Source of the DNA: Salinivirgaceae bacterium
Lineage (GTDB): Bacteria; Bacteroidota; Bacteroidia; Bacteroidales; SZUA-534
Assembly: GCA_017645945.1 (NCBI GenBank)
Contig: JAGCNL010000049.1
Span: forward strand, 1 to 43,323
Direction: 5' to 3'
Length of the DNA: 43,323 nucleotides
Part shown: one piece after another, positions 7,283 to 16,273 of the stretch
Position numbering within the stretch: the stretch's first letter is position 1
Layout of the letters: each line of letters opens with the position of its first letter
The notes under the pieces: model-generated
Databases searched by the model: none
The model's input: only the letters and a program-made list of their open reading frames with translations
What the model was told of the DNA's origin: nothing
Translations under genes and position numbers: made by a program

Positions 7283-8308
7283 TTAATAACCGCGACGTTT
7301 TTCAACTCTGACCTTCCCCCGTTTTTGACATTCCAACTCCTCGGCCTTGCGCTCGGCGGCTTTTGCCTCAAGATACCATTTAAGAACTTCGGGAGTTGTC
7401 TTCCACCGTTCCTGCATCCAAACCCACTGCTGTGGATATTTTCTCACAATCGACTCAATCAAATCGTTGTAAATCTGTGTATTGTATCTAAGAGTTTCAG
7501 TCGCGTCAGGCTTCATGACAAATGGAATCTCAGGCAGAATCTCAAATGTGTAAGTGTCGGTTTCGTTGTCACGAATGGTGTACATCGGCACCACTACTGC
7601 GCCTGTATCAACGACCAACCGAGCGCAGCCAATCGGCGTATATGCTTGATGGCCAAAGAATTGTAAGAACTCACCTTTAATGCTCTTACTGTCGTGGTCA
7701 ATCATCATAATCAAGCATTCGCCATCTTTCAATCTGTCAACCAATGTGTTATAACAATGATAACGCTCCACATCACGCATTCCGCGCGACTCGCGCAGAC
7801 GCACCATCAATCGGTCGAGCGCGAGGCTTTTGATGCGGCTGCTCACGCCAGTTGTCTTGTAACCCAAAATTGGCGGCAAAATGGCCGAAAACTCCCATCC
7901 GTGAGTGTGCGGCACAAGGCAGATGACGCCTTTCCCCGAGTTGTAGGCGTTTCGCAGATGCTCTTCACCGTTGATTTTGAAATATTTGGAGAACTGCTCG
8001 CGAGTTTTTTTCTTGCTGAAAATGGCGTAATCAGTAAAAGTCTTTGCTACCGACACAAACACCTGCCGACCAAAATCGCGGTACTCACCTGCCTGTTTTT
8101 CAGGTCCGTATGCCAGTTCCAGATTCCGTTCAATAATTCGGCGAGTACGGCCCATGAACAGATAAAAAACTCGGGCAGCAAATCCGTGCCATGCCAACAG
8201 AAGCTTGCGCGGCAAAAAGCGGCTCAACAAAATTATAGAACTCAGCAACCCGAACACGATGCTATCGCGCACGGGCCTGATTACATATATTTTGAATTTT
8301 GTTGCCAT
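7283..8308 (-). CDS. LpxL/HtrB-type lipid A acyltransferase family protein
   Basis: A 341-residue protein with a hydrophobic N-terminal segment (about residues 15-50) that would anchor it in the inner membrane, and the HX4E catalytic motif in PHTHGWEF (His134, Glu139). These fit the lysophospholipid/lipid A acyltransferase family that adds secondary acyl chains to lipid A or related lipids. The basic C-terminus (RKAEELECQKRGKVRVEKRRG) is unusually long and charged. It starts 28 bp after the malQ stop. The first five residues (MATKF) are identical to those of XseB, probably by chance. Which acyl chain and acceptor are used cannot be told. Confidence 0.85.
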   Translation of the reverse strand: MATKFKIYVIRPVRDSIVFGLLSSIILLSRFLPRKLLLAWHGFAARVFYLFMGRTRRIIERNLELAYGPEKQAGEYRDFGRQVFVSVAKTFTDYAIFSKKKTREQFSKYFKINGEEHLRNAYNSGKGVICLVPHTHGWEFSAILPPILGYKTTGVSSRIKSLALDRLMVRLRESRGMRDVERYHCYNTLVDRLKDGECLIMMIDHDSKSIKGEFLQFFGHQAYTPIGCARLVVDTGAVVVPMYTIRDNETDTYTFEILPEIPFVMKPDATETLRYNTQIYNDLIESIVRKYPQQWVWMQERWKTTPEVLKWYLEAKAAERKAEELECQKRGKVRVEKRRGY

Positions 8309-8336
8309 CTTAGATATTACCGCATTTTTATGTCAA

Positions 8337-11051
8337 TCAATCATTTAATCTTCTACCCGAATCTTCAAGCATACCAGTGATAAACCCATTGAATTTTCGA
8401 GCTCTCAGCAGTGTTTCAATGCCGATATGCATCCTGTATTTCCAATAATTTCGCGGATTGGCAGGCACGTTAATACGCTCCTGTTCAGGATTTTTCACAC
8501 GAAAATCTGGATTAAGGGCAAAGAAATCCTGAATTGGAATCATCACGCACATTGCTGGCGATTGCAAATGATTGTCAATTATCGATTTGCAAATCTCAAC
8601 CGATGCCTTGGCGGGCGCTTTTCCCTTCTGTTTCAGCCAGTTGGCATAGTAGCGCTGCGTCGATTCGGCATTCTCCTCCCACCAGCCTCTAATGGTTGAA
8701 ATATCATGAGTCGATGTTGCACAAACCGATGTGTACGGAATCTCCTGCAAATCAGCAAATTCAGTGAACGTTTTCGGCATCCGCTGGATTTCGAGGCTCA
8801 ATATGCCCAGTTCATCCATCACAGGCTTCACGCAGTTCGGAATCATTCCCAAATCCTCACCGCAAACAAGCATATCACTTGCTTTAAGCAGCGCTGACAG
8901 TTTCACTTCAGCCTCATGGCGCCAGAATGCATCGTGACGATGATAAAAATAATCCTCATAAACGCTGTCAATCAACACCTTGGTAGTCTTTGGCAAGCGT
9001 GCGTACGACGATGTTTTCTGCAAATCGATGCGCGGATGGTAGCCACCTGTGGCCTCATCTTTGAGCAGCAGTACATCGGCGGCCACGGTGAGCAGACCAT
9101 GAAGCAGTTGCCGCTTCTGCCGCGACAGTGAATCGGGGTCACCTGTGCCAACTATCTTATTGTAAATCAAACGTTGAGTTGCATATTCGGGTTTCAACCG
9201 ATAAAGTCCGTCAGGTTGGCGGTCGAGATAAGTCTTCTTCACTTTTTCTGCCTGACTCTCAAATAGTTTATCGATTGTTTCGTCATCGGTCGTGGGGATG
9301 CACGCATCAGCATAATCGATTACAATACCATGCTCGAACAATTCGGCCTCCGAGAGCGGCAACGACGGGCTGAAATGCCCTAAAATGCCATGCACGGCGG
9401 TTGTCGGGATTTCCCAAATGCGGAAAAATCCCAAAATATGGTCAATACGATAGGCGTCGAAATAACTGTTCATCTTCGCCAAACGGTTGCGCCACCATGC
9501 ATAGCCATCCTGCTCCATCCGCTCCCAGTTGTAGGTCGGGAAGCCCCAATTCTGACCATAGTCGGAGAAGAAATCGGGCGGCGCACCTGCCTGACCGTCA
9601 AAGTTATACAACTCTGGTGCGCACCACGCATCAACACTGCAGCGGCTGATGCCGATTGGAATATCCCCTTTCAGGATTATGCCACAATGGCGGGCGTGAG
9701 CAGCAGCCTCGCGCAACTGGCGGTCGAGTTCATATTGTACATAACACCAGAAAGTTACGCTCGCATAATCGGGCGAATCAGACTTGAACATCTTGCGCAC
9801 CTCGCGCTCTGAATACTTCGCAAATTTACCCCAACTATTGAAATCGCCAGTGTGGTGCTTGTCGCGCAGCGCACTGAACGCGGCATAAGGCTCAAGCCAC
9901 GATGCGTTTTGTTTCATAAAACGCTCGAAATCATCACTTTCAACAATTGCCGACATATTCTGGCTGAACACGGCTCGGCAATAATTGAGTTTCAAGCGGA
10001 TAACTTTTTCGTAATCAACATCGGGCGCTTCATTTAGTTCCCGTGCCGCGTTTTCATATTTCTTTTGCGCCTGACTATCAGTCAGTTTACCTATTTTAAA
10101 AATGTCAATAAAAAGCGGATTGAGCGCGAATACCGAAATGGCATTATAGGGATACGAATCGAGAAACGAATAGGTTGATATTGTGTCGTTTATGGGCAAA
10201 ATCTGTATCATCTTCAGTCCTACCCGAGCCGCCCAATCGATGAGTTTTTTCAAGTCGCTGAAATCGCCCACTCCGCAACTGTCGGCAGTGCGCAATGAGA
10301 AAACGGGCACGTTGACGCCTGCAAAACGAACCTTTTCGCTGGTAAGTTGAAGCACCCCGTCATCGATGCGAAAAACCGCTGGAGATTGCGGATAAGTATC
10401 TACAAATCTGTGGTTTGCCCCTGGCTGCCAATAGACGAACGATTCATCAGCAGTATCCTTGACAACATATTTATACTCAAATCCCGATGGTAAGTCATTC
10501 AACGACAGTCTGATATGCCATGTAGCATATTTTCCGACCGACATCGGCAACATCACGAACCAATTGCCTAACTGGGCGCAATTGCCTGTCAAGCAGACAT
10601 ATTGCGTTGGTTTGAGCATCGGCACGCAGCATGTCAGTTCGAGTTGGCGGCCCGAAATGCGCTTGCGCTGCGATTTGTCGGCAAAACTGCTGTTGGCAGG
10701 GAAAAGCACATTCGTAAAAGCAGAACTGAGATAGGCGGCTTGCTCCTTCGGCAACTCCTGCCAAGTATCGATGCAGCGGCAAACTGATGCGCCCTGCGGC
10801 ACGTTTGGCAAAACACGCACACGGCCCACCTCCATTGTATGTTGTTTATTCTGCTCATCCACAACAACATACTTATAATAAACCATTTCCGCACACTCAC
10901 ATTCAATGGTTGCCCGCCAGCGATTCAAATCGCAGCACTCAAGCGGCAACGCATTGTCCAAATCCCACATCCCCAACTCTTTAGACGAGCCAGTAACAAC
11001 CAACTTCTGTCCCCATTGGGTTGGGCAATAACAATCGAAATGGTATATCAT
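8337..11051 (-). CDS. malQ: 4-alpha-glucanotransferase with two CBM20 starch-binding domains
   Basis: A 904-residue enzyme of GH77. Residues about 1-95 and 135-230 are two CBM20-like starch-binding modules (both contain the GxxxxLGxW pattern, e.g. GSSKELGMWD and GNCAQLGNW). From about 245 onward comes the GH77 barrel. RIDHILGFFRIWEIP carries the nucleophile Asp537, CGEDLG the acid/base Glu732 and STHDIST the third carboxylate Asp783. The enzyme transfers maltooligosaccharide units during glycogen or starch breakdown. No signal peptide is seen, so it is cytoplasmic. The double CBM20 and the insertion within the barrel resemble DPE2-type enzymes. It is downstream of trxB on the same strand with a 63-bp gap. 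Confidence 0.95.
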   Translation of the reverse strand: MIYHFDCYCPTQWGQKLVVTGSSKELGMWDLDNALPLECCDLNRWRATIECECAEMVYYKYVVVDEQNKQHTMEVGRVRVLPNVPQGASVCRCIDTWQELPKEQAAYLSSAFTNVLFPANSSFADKSQRKRISGRQLELTCCVPMLKPTQYVCLTGNCAQLGNWFVMLPMSVGKYATWHIRLSLNDLPSGFEYKYVVKDTADESFVYWQPGANHRFVDTYPQSPAVFRIDDGVLQLTSEKVRFAGVNVPVFSLRTADSCGVGDFSDLKKLIDWAARVGLKMIQILPINDTISTYSFLDSYPYNAISVFALNPLFIDIFKIGKLTDSQAQKKYENAARELNEAPDVDYEKVIRLKLNYCRAVFSQNMSAIVESDDFERFMKQNASWLEPYAAFSALRDKHHTGDFNSWGKFAKYSEREVRKMFKSDSPDYASVTFWCYVQYELDRQLREAAAHARHCGIILKGDIPIGISRCSVDAWCAPELYNFDGQAGAPPDFFSDYGQNWGFPTYNWERMEQDGYAWWRNRLAKMNSYFDAYRIDHILGFFRIWEIPTTAVHGILGHFSPSLPLSEAELFEHGIVIDYADACIPTTDDETIDKLFESQAEKVKKTYLDRQPDGLYRLKPEYATQRLIYNKIVGTGDPDSLSRQKRQLLHGLLTVAADVLLLKDEATGGYHPRIDLQKTSSYARLPKTTKVLIDSVYEDYFYHRHDAFWRHEAEVKLSALLKASDMLVCGEDLGMIPNCVKPVMDELGILSLEIQRMPKTFTEFADLQEIPYTSVCATSTHDISTIRGWWEENAESTQRYYANWLKQKGKAPAKASVEICKSIIDNHLQSPAMCVMIPIQDFFALNPDFRVKNPEQERINVPANPRNYWKYRMHIGIETLLRARKFNGFITGMLEDSGRRLND

Positions 11052-11114
11052 ATCAGCGGTAGATTTTTGTCACCAAGCAATGTTATTTACAAATTCAAAC
11101 TGCAACTTAATCAT

Positions 11115-12053
11115 CTATTTAGCCAACAGATAGCGTTCAGCATCGAGAGCAGCCTTGCAGCCCGAACCCGCAGCCACAATGGCCTGACGGTAGGTGCGGT
11201 CCATCACGTCGCCGCAAGCAAAAACTCCTGTCACATTAGTGCGCGACGAGTTCGGCTCAGTGATGATGTATCCGTCCTCATCGGTCTTCACAAACAGCTG
11301 AAAAACAGCACTATTCGGATGGTGACCAATGGCAAGGAAGAATCCGTCAATCTTAATCTGACGGCGCTGCTCATCGGGCGTTCCCTGACGATAAACCAGA
11401 TTGGCACCCTCAACCACACCATCGCCGAACAAGTCTAAAGTATTGTGTTCGAACAAGATTTCAATATTTGGTGTATTCATCACACGCTCCTGCATTGCCT
11501 TCGACGCACGCAGATAGTTTTTGCGGACAATCATATAAACCTTGTTGCAAAGGTGTGCCAGATAGGTAGCCTCCTCGCATGCAGTATCGCCGCCTCCAAC
11601 CACCGCAACATCTTTCTTACGATAGAAAAAGCCGTCGCAAGTTGCACAAGCAGAGACTCCGCTTCCGCGATATTTCTCTTCCGAAGGCAAGCCCAGATAC
11701 TTGGCCGTTGCACCCGTAGCAATGATAACAGCCTCTGCGTCAATCATTTTCTCATCGTCGATTGTGAGCAAATGACGGCCATCGGCAAAATCAACCTTTG
11801 TGACTGTACCAAAACGGATGTCGGTTCCCAAACGCTCGGCTTGCTGACGGAACTCTTCCATCATCTGATTTCCGTCAACTCCATTCGGATAGCCTGGAAA
11901 ATTCTCAATTTCAGTTGTTTGCGTCAATTGGCCACCTGCTTGCAAACCCGTCACCAATACAGGTGAAAGATTAGCGCGCGAAGCATATATTGCCGCCGTA
12001 TAACCTGCTGGTCCTGAACCAATTATCAGGACTTTAACTTTCTCTGTTTCCAT
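11115..12053 (-). CDS. trxB: Thioredoxin reductase
   Basis: A 312-residue flavoprotein. FAD binding is shown by IGSGPAGYTAAIYASRA (residues 11-27). The redox-active disulfide is Cys136-Cys139 in ACATCDG, NADPH binding by VVGGGDTACEEA (from 151), and the C-terminal FAD motif by GVFACGDVMDRTYRQ. It reduces thioredoxin with NADPH in the cytoplasm. It is the first gene of the minus-strand run ending with xseB, and a TAAGTTTG box lies upstream. Confidence 0.97.
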   Translation of the reverse strand: METEKVKVLIIGSGPAGYTAAIYASRANLSPVLVTGLQAGGQLTQTTEIENFPGYPNGVDGNQMMEEFRQQAERLGTDIRFGTVTKVDFADGRHLLTIDDEKMIDAEAVIIATGATAKYLGLPSEEKYRGSGVSACATCDGFFYRKKDVAVVGGGDTACEEATYLAHLCNKVYMIVRKNYLRASKAMQERVMNTPNIEILFEHNTLDLFGDGVVEGANLVYRQGTPDEQRRQIKIDGFFLAIGHHPNSAVFQLFVKTDEDGYIITEPNSSRTNVTGVFACGDVMDRTYRQAIVAAGSGCKAALDAERYLLAK

Positions 12054-12072
12054 AATCGAAATAATTTGCAGA

Positions 12073-12080
12073 CAAACTTA
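12073..12080 (-). promoter_or_regulatory. Putative -7 box of trxB
   Basis: The minus strand reads TAAGTTTG, matching the Bacteroidetes -7 consensus TAnnTTTG, 20 bp before the trxB start codon. No good -33 TTTG is seen at the expected spacing, so support is moderate. Confidence 0.4.
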
Positions 12081-12160
12081 TAAAGAGATTCCGTTTTTAT
12101 GGCGGACAAGACGGCGGTAGTGCTAACAGAAAATTAACAAAATAATTCTGCAAAAAAAGT

Positions 12161-12191
12161 TTTGCAAGATGAGCACCGATTGATACATTTG
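12161..12191 (+). promoter_or_regulatory. Promoter of the tRNA-Pro gene
   Basis: A -33 element TTTG (12161-12164) and a -7 element TACATTTG (12184-12191) are separated by 19 bp, the spacing of Bacteroidetes primary-sigma promoters. The expected transcription start is a few bases before the mature tRNA end at 12205. A small hairpin (TGCAAAA/TTTTGCA, 12149-12166) overlaps the -33 box. Confidence 0.7.
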
Positions 12192-12204
12192 CAGCCACAA
12201 ACCA

Positions 12205-12281
12205 CGGGGTGTGGCGCAGTTGGCTAGCGTACTTGCATGGGGTGCAAGTGGTCGTCCGTTCGAGTCGGATCACCCCGACCA
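12205..12281 (+). tRNA. tRNA-Pro (anticodon GGG)
   Basis: A complete 77-base cloverleaf. The acceptor CGGGGTG pairs with CACCCCG, the D stem GCGC with GCGT, the anticodon stem CTTGC with GCAAG around loop ATGGGGT (anticodon GGG, reading CCC/CCU), and the T stem GTCCG with CGGAT around loop TTCGAGT. A discriminator A and an encoded CCA end it at 12281. It stands alone between divergent trxB and panE. Confidence 0.95.
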
Positions 12282-12306
12282 AAGCCTTGTTAATCAAGGC
12301 TTTTTT
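12281..12306 (+). terminator. Intrinsic terminator of tRNA-Pro
   Basis: AAAGCCTTG and CAAGGCTTT form a 9-bp stem with loop TTAAT, and a T-run follows (TTTTTT from 12301). The first stem base is the last A of the encoded CCA. Confidence 0.85.
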
Positions 12307-12380
12307 CGTTTAATAAAAGCAATGGCGACTGACAGGGAACATCAAACAATCATCACAGCCATCTTTAATTTATCAGCACT

Positions 12381-13295
12381 ATGAACTTAAAATATGCAAT
12401 TGTGGGCACTGGCGCCATCGGCGGCTACTACGGCGGACGGCTCGCACAATCGGGCAAGGATGTTCACTTTCTGTTCAACACTGAATATGAACACGTTGCT
12501 GCCAACGGATTGCGAGTTGACTCGGTGAACGGAGATTTTGTCATCAATCCGATAAATGCCTACAAATCAACTGCTGATATGCCAAAATGCGATGTTGTGC
12601 TGGTGGGTCTGAAATCGACTCAAAATCACCTTCTGCCTCAGTTGCTGCCGCCGATTCTCACGAACGGCACCATCATAATACTTGTGCAGAACGGACTCGG
12701 ACTTGAGCAACAGCTGGCCTCCGCCCTGCCCAACCAGCCAATTGCAGGCGCTGCTGCCTTCATCTGCTCGTCGAGAGTGGGCAAAGGACACATCCACCAT
12801 GCCGATTACGGCGCAATCACCATTGGCGAATACCAAAAGTGCGCGCCCGAAGTGATGTCGCAAATCAAAACTGATTTTGATGAGGCCCGAATCCCTTGCA
12901 CCATCACGCAAAACCTGCAAGAGATGCGCTGGCGAAAACTTGTTTGGAACATCCCCTACAACGGCCTAACCGTGGCACTGAACACGTCAACCGACAAACT
13001 GATGGCCTCCGCCTCAACGCGCCAACTCGTCACTGACCTGATGGACGAAGTGGTTGACGCCGCTTCCGCCTGCGGAGCTCCGTTCGAGCGTGAGTTTGTT
13101 GGCAAAATGCTCGCGATGACCGACCGAATGACGCCCTACAGTCCCAGTATGAAACTCGATTTCGATAACCACAGACCGATGGAAATTGAGGCCATCTACA
13201 CGAATCCTGTGAAGACGGCTCTGGCCGCTGGCTATCACATGCGAAAAACCGAAATGCTTGAGCAACAGTTGCAATTCATACAAAATAACATCTGA
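12381..13295 (+). CDS. panE: 2-dehydropantoate 2-reductase family protein
   Basis: A 304-residue NADPH-dependent reductase that would convert ketopantoate to pantoate for coenzyme A synthesis. The N-terminal GTGAIGG (residues 9-15) is the dinucleotide fold. VQNGLG (102-107) and RWRKLVWNIPYNGLTAL-like sequence with catalytic Lys186 match the family. The C-terminal domain is the helical ApbA/PanE_C type. The family includes paralogues acting on other 2-oxoacids, so the symbol is probable rather than certain. No other pantothenate gene is nearby. Confidence 0.85.
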   Translation: MNLKYAIVGTGAIGGYYGGRLAQSGKDVHFLFNTEYEHVAANGLRVDSVNGDFVINPINAYKSTADMPKCDVVLVGLKSTQNHLLPQLLPPILTNGTIIILVQNGLGLEQQLASALPNQPIAGAAAFICSSRVGKGHIHHADYGAITIGEYQKCAPEVMSQIKTDFDEARIPCTITQNLQEMRWRKLVWNIPYNGLTVALNTSTDKLMASASTRQLVTDLMDEVVDAASACGAPFEREFVGKMLAMTDRMTPYSPSMKLDFDNHRPMEIEAIYTNPVKTALAAGYHMRKTEMLEQQLQFIQNNI

Positions 13296-13330
13296 AGCAT
13301 TCAGAAAGCAGTATGACAAACAACTTTTGC

Positions 13331-13338
13331 TACTTTTG
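13331..13338 (+). promoter_or_regulatory. Putative -7 box of the DUF4254-GT9 operon
   Basis: TACTTTTG matches TAnnTTTG, 28 bp before the DUF4254 start codon. The -33 region is not convincing. Confidence 0.4.
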
Positions 13339-13366
13339 CCATGTAAAACACATAAAATAGACAACT

Positions 13367-13972
13367 ATGACATTTACAGAATCTTCTTGGAAAATTTTTG
13401 AGCAATCGATTGCCGATTATCATAAACACGACGATGTGGACACTCCAATCGCCAATCCGTTTGAAATCAAAACCATAGAGTACTACCTCTATCTCAAAAA
13501 CTGGATTGACACCGTTCAATGGCACTTGGAGGACATTATCCGCAATCCCGAAATCGACCCTGTGGAGGCACTCAAAATCAAACGCCGCATCGACAAGAGC
13601 AACCAGGACCGCACTGATTTAGTGGAACTTATCGACAGCTATTTTCTTGACAAATACAAAGATGTGAAAGTTGCCGCAAACGCGGTAATCAACACAGAAT
13701 CACCAGCTTGGGCAGTTGACCGTTTCAGCATCTTGGCTCTGAAAATCTACCACATGCAAGAGCAAGTCATGCGCACAGATGTTTCAGCAGAACATAAAGC
13801 ACAGTGCCAAAACAAGTTGAACGTTCTTTTGGAACAGAAAAAAGACCTCGGAACTGCTATTGACCAACTGTTGAATGACATTGAGGCAGGCCGCAAGTAC
13901 ATGAAAGTTTACAAGCAGATGAAGATGTACAACGACCCGAACCTCAACCCCGTTCTCTACGGCTCAAAATAA
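13367..13972 (+). CDS. DUF4254 protein
   Basis: A 201-residue, largely helical soluble protein. The N-terminal half (IFEQSIADYHKHDD, NPFEIKTIEYYLYLKNWIDTVQWHLEDIIR) and the NQDRTDLVELID segment fit the DUF4254 family of Bacteroidetes, commonly encoded next to a family-9 glycosyltransferase, as here. Its stop overlaps the start of the glycosyltransferase gene by one base (TAATG), implying translational coupling. I infer a partner role in lipopolysaccharide or glycan assembly; no catalytic motif is seen. Confidence 0.8.
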   Translation: MTFTESSWKIFEQSIADYHKHDDVDTPIANPFEIKTIEYYLYLKNWIDTVQWHLEDIIRNPEIDPVEALKIKRRIDKSNQDRTDLVELIDSYFLDKYKDVKVAANAVINTESPAWAVDRFSILALKIYHMQEQVMRTDVSAEHKAQCQNKLNVLLEQKKDLGTAIDQLLNDIEAGRKYMKVYKQMKMYNDPNLNPVLYGSK

Positions 13973-14958
13973 TGGAAATCAAGAAGTTGCTGATAACACG
14001 TTTTTCAGCCATGGGCGACGTGGCAATGTGCGTGCCCGTGGTTTATTCACTGGCGCAGAAATATAAAGACTTGGAAATCATTTTTCTGAGTCGGAAAAAC
14101 TTCGCCCCGATATTTGCGCAACTTCCTGAAAACGTAAAATTTATAGGTATCGATTTAAAAACCGACTACAAAGGCTTTTCGGGTTTAAACCGACTTTTTA
14201 GCGAAATAAAACAGTTGGAGATTGATGCCTACGCTGACTTTCACGATGTTTTAAGAACCAAATATCTGAGATTCAGAGTGTTTTGTGCGGGCATCAAAAC
14301 CGTAAAAATCGACAAAGGCCGCAATGAAAAGAAACGTCTCACAAAAAATGGAGCGACAAACTGCAAACCTCTGAAAACCACTTTTGTACGTTATCAAGAC
14401 GTACTGCAAAAACTTGGATTCAATTTTGAATTGAACTTTCCGAAAACCAAGAAAACGGAAAAAAGCGGGAAAATTGGAATCGCACCTTTTGCCGCGCACA
14501 AAGGCAAAATTCTGCCGCTCGAAACTACCGAAAAGGTTGTCAAAATGCTATCGGAGAAGGGATTACAGATATTTTTGTTTGGATTTGGCGAAAAGGAAAA
14601 AGCGGTTTTGGAGCAGTGGCAGGACAAATATAAAAACGTTACCAGCCTTGTTGGAAAGTCGGGCGGCTTGAAAAACGAATTGGTTTTGATTTCCGAACTT
14701 GACTGCATGCTATCGATGGACAGCGCGAACATGCACTTGGCCTCGCTTGTCGGCACAAGAGCAGTATCGGTCTGGGGTGCAACACATCCAGCAGCTGGAT
14801 TCTTTGGTTTCAATCAAGACGAAACCGACGCCGTACAGATTCCTCTCCCCTGCCGTCCTTGCTCGATATATGGCAACAAGGAGTGCCGCTTGAAAGACAA
14901 ATACCAATGTCTCAACAAGATAACAGCAGAGATGATTGTAAAAAAGATATTGAAATAA
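13972..14958 (+). CDS. Glycosyltransferase family 9 (heptosyltransferase-like)
   Basis: A 328-residue GT9 enzyme. The start LLITRFSAMGDVAMCVPVVYSL matches the conserved N-terminal heptosyltransferase segment. IGIAPFAAHKGKILP and SMDSANMHLASLVGTRAVSVWGATHP are the donor-binding C-terminal motifs. Members transfer a sugar, often heptose, from a nucleotide donor to the LPS core at the inner face of the cytoplasmic membrane. The C-terminus contains a Cys cluster (LPCRPCSIYGNKECR). It is coupled to the DUF4254 gene and ends at a bidirectional terminator. Confidence 0.9.
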   Translation: MEIKKLLITRFSAMGDVAMCVPVVYSLAQKYKDLEIIFLSRKNFAPIFAQLPENVKFIGIDLKTDYKGFSGLNRLFSEIKQLEIDAYADFHDVLRTKYLRFRVFCAGIKTVKIDKGRNEKKRLTKNGATNCKPLKTTFVRYQDVLQKLGFNFELNFPKTKKTEKSGKIGIAPFAAHKGKILPLETTEKVVKMLSEKGLQIFLFGFGEKEKAVLEQWQDKYKNVTSLVGKSGGLKNELVLISELDCMLSMDSANMHLASLVGTRAVSVWGATHPAAGFFGFNQDETDAVQIPLPCRPCSIYGNKECRLKDKYQCLNKITAEMIVKKILK

Positions 14959-14988
14959 AAAACGGGGCATGTGCCCCGTTTTTTTATG
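14959..14988. terminator. Bidirectional intrinsic terminator between GT9 and fucP
   Basis: AACGGGGC (14961-14968) and GCCCCGTT (14973-14980) form an 8-bp stem with loop ATGT, flanked by an A-run on the left and a T-run (TTTTTTT) on the right. It serves the convergent GT9 (+) and fucP (-) genes. Confidence 0.9.
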
Positions 14989-16240
14989 CTTTTTTCACTT
15001 GCCGCCCCACATACATTGCAAACATCAGCACCACCACAAAGCACACCATCGGCACCAGATACGAGATGTTGATGTTTGTCGCATCAGAGACAATGCCTTG
15101 AATTGGAGTGATGACTGCACCGCCTAAAATGGCCATTATCAAGCCTGAAGCTCCGATTTTAGCATCCTGGCCAACATTATCGAGCGCTATGCCGTAGATG
15201 GTTGGGAACATAAGCGACATAAAGAAGCTGACGCCGATGAGCGCCACAATGCAAAGCAAACCTGTGCCGCTGCACAACGCAACTATCAGACATAGAACAA
15301 TATCGGCGGCCGAAGCCCAAAGCAGAAGTTTCGACGGCTGAATCCATTTCATCAGCCAAGTGAACAAGAAACGTGCAGCGCTAAATCCAATAATACCAAT
15401 AAGATAATAGGTTGCGGCATCGGCTTCGAGAAGGCCAAGTTCCTTCATAACAATGCGGATGGTGAACGACCAAACGCAGATTTGCGCGCCCACGTAGAAG
15501 AATTGTGCCACCACTCCGAATACATATTTCCTATTCTTAATCAAGCGTTTAAACGAATCCATCACGCTATCGCGACTGTCATCACCGCCTTCTGGCATCT
15601 TCACCAAAAGCATCACCACCATAATGGCCAAAAGCACAAAACCAAGCGTCATATAGGTGCCAGTGACAGCGCTCAACTCGTGCGCCTGCATCGATGTCAG
15701 GTCGCTCTGCGTCATTGCGGCACGCTCGTCGGCAGTTGCACTCGAAAGCTGCGAAAGAATGAAAAACTGACTCATCAGAATACCAGTTATCGAGCCTAAC
15801 GGATTGAACGCCTGCGCGATATTAAGCCTTCGAGTAGCTGTTTCGGGCGAGCCCATCGACAAGATGTAAGGATTGGCAGTAGTTTCCAAAATTGAGCATC
15901 CGCCTGCCAGTATGTATATGGCTATCAGGTAGAAAGCGTATGACGCTGCCTTCGACGCAGGGAAAAACAGAATGGCACCAGCGGCGTAGAGCACAAGGCC
16001 CAGAATGACACCGCTTTTGTAACTGTATTTGCGGATGAAAAGCGCGGCTGGCAGCGCAAAGCAGAAGTACGAGCCGTAGAATGCGAACTGAATGAGCGAT
16101 GTCTGCGTGTCGGTCATCGACATTATGCGCTTGAAGGCACTTAACAGCGTATCAGTCATATTGTTAGCCATTCCCCAAAGCAGGAACAAAACCGTCACAA
16201 GGCAGAACGGCACAAGGTATTTTTTCTCGATTGTCTTCAT
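14984..16240 (-). CDS. fucP: FucP-type sugar:proton symporter (L-fucose/L-galactose)
   Basis: A 418-residue major-facilitator protein with about 12 hydrophobic segments. The N-terminus PFCLVTVLFLLWGMANNMTDTLLSAF and the ETTANPYILSMG segment (around residue 140) are typical of the FucP family in the inner membrane. It is the last gene of the operon starting at uxaB. E. coli FucP also carries L-galactose, so the operon context makes L-galactose a likely substrate (inference). It starts 33 bp after the aldo/keto reductase stop and ends in the shared terminator. Confidence 0.9.
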   Translation of the reverse strand: MKTIEKKYLVPFCLVTVLFLLWGMANNMTDTLLSAFKRIMSMTDTQTSLIQFAFYGSYFCFALPAALFIRKYSYKSGVILGLVLYAAGAILFFPASKAASYAFYLIAIYILAGGCSILETTANPYILSMGSPETATRRLNIAQAFNPLGSITGILMSQFFILSQLSSATADERAAMTQSDLTSMQAHELSAVTGTYMTLGFVLLAIMVVMLLVKMPEGGDDSRDSVMDSFKRLIKNRKYVFGVVAQFFYVGAQICVWSFTIRIVMKELGLLEADAATYYLIGIIGFSAARFLFTWLMKWIQPSKLLLWASAADIVLCLIVALCSGTGLLCIVALIGVSFFMSLMFPTIYGIALDNVGQDAKIGASGLIMAILGGAVITPIQGIVSDATNINISYLVPMVCFVVVLMFAMYVGRQVKKA

Positions 16241-16273
16241 TTTTGTTGTGTTTAGTGGTTTAAAATGTGGTAT

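Noticed and set aside
7052..8308. Common origin of XseB and the acyltransferase from identical MATKF starts
   Set aside because: Only five residues match and the rest of the proteins are unrelated; most likely coincidence.
12205..12281. tRNA-Pro as an integration site for a mobile element
   Set aside because: No integrase, no repeated tRNA 3' end and no foreign-looking genes on either side; the flanking genes are ordinary.
12097..12297. Minus-strand 66-codon open frame
   Set aside because: It overlaps the complete tRNA-Pro gene and its terminator and has no recognisable protein features.
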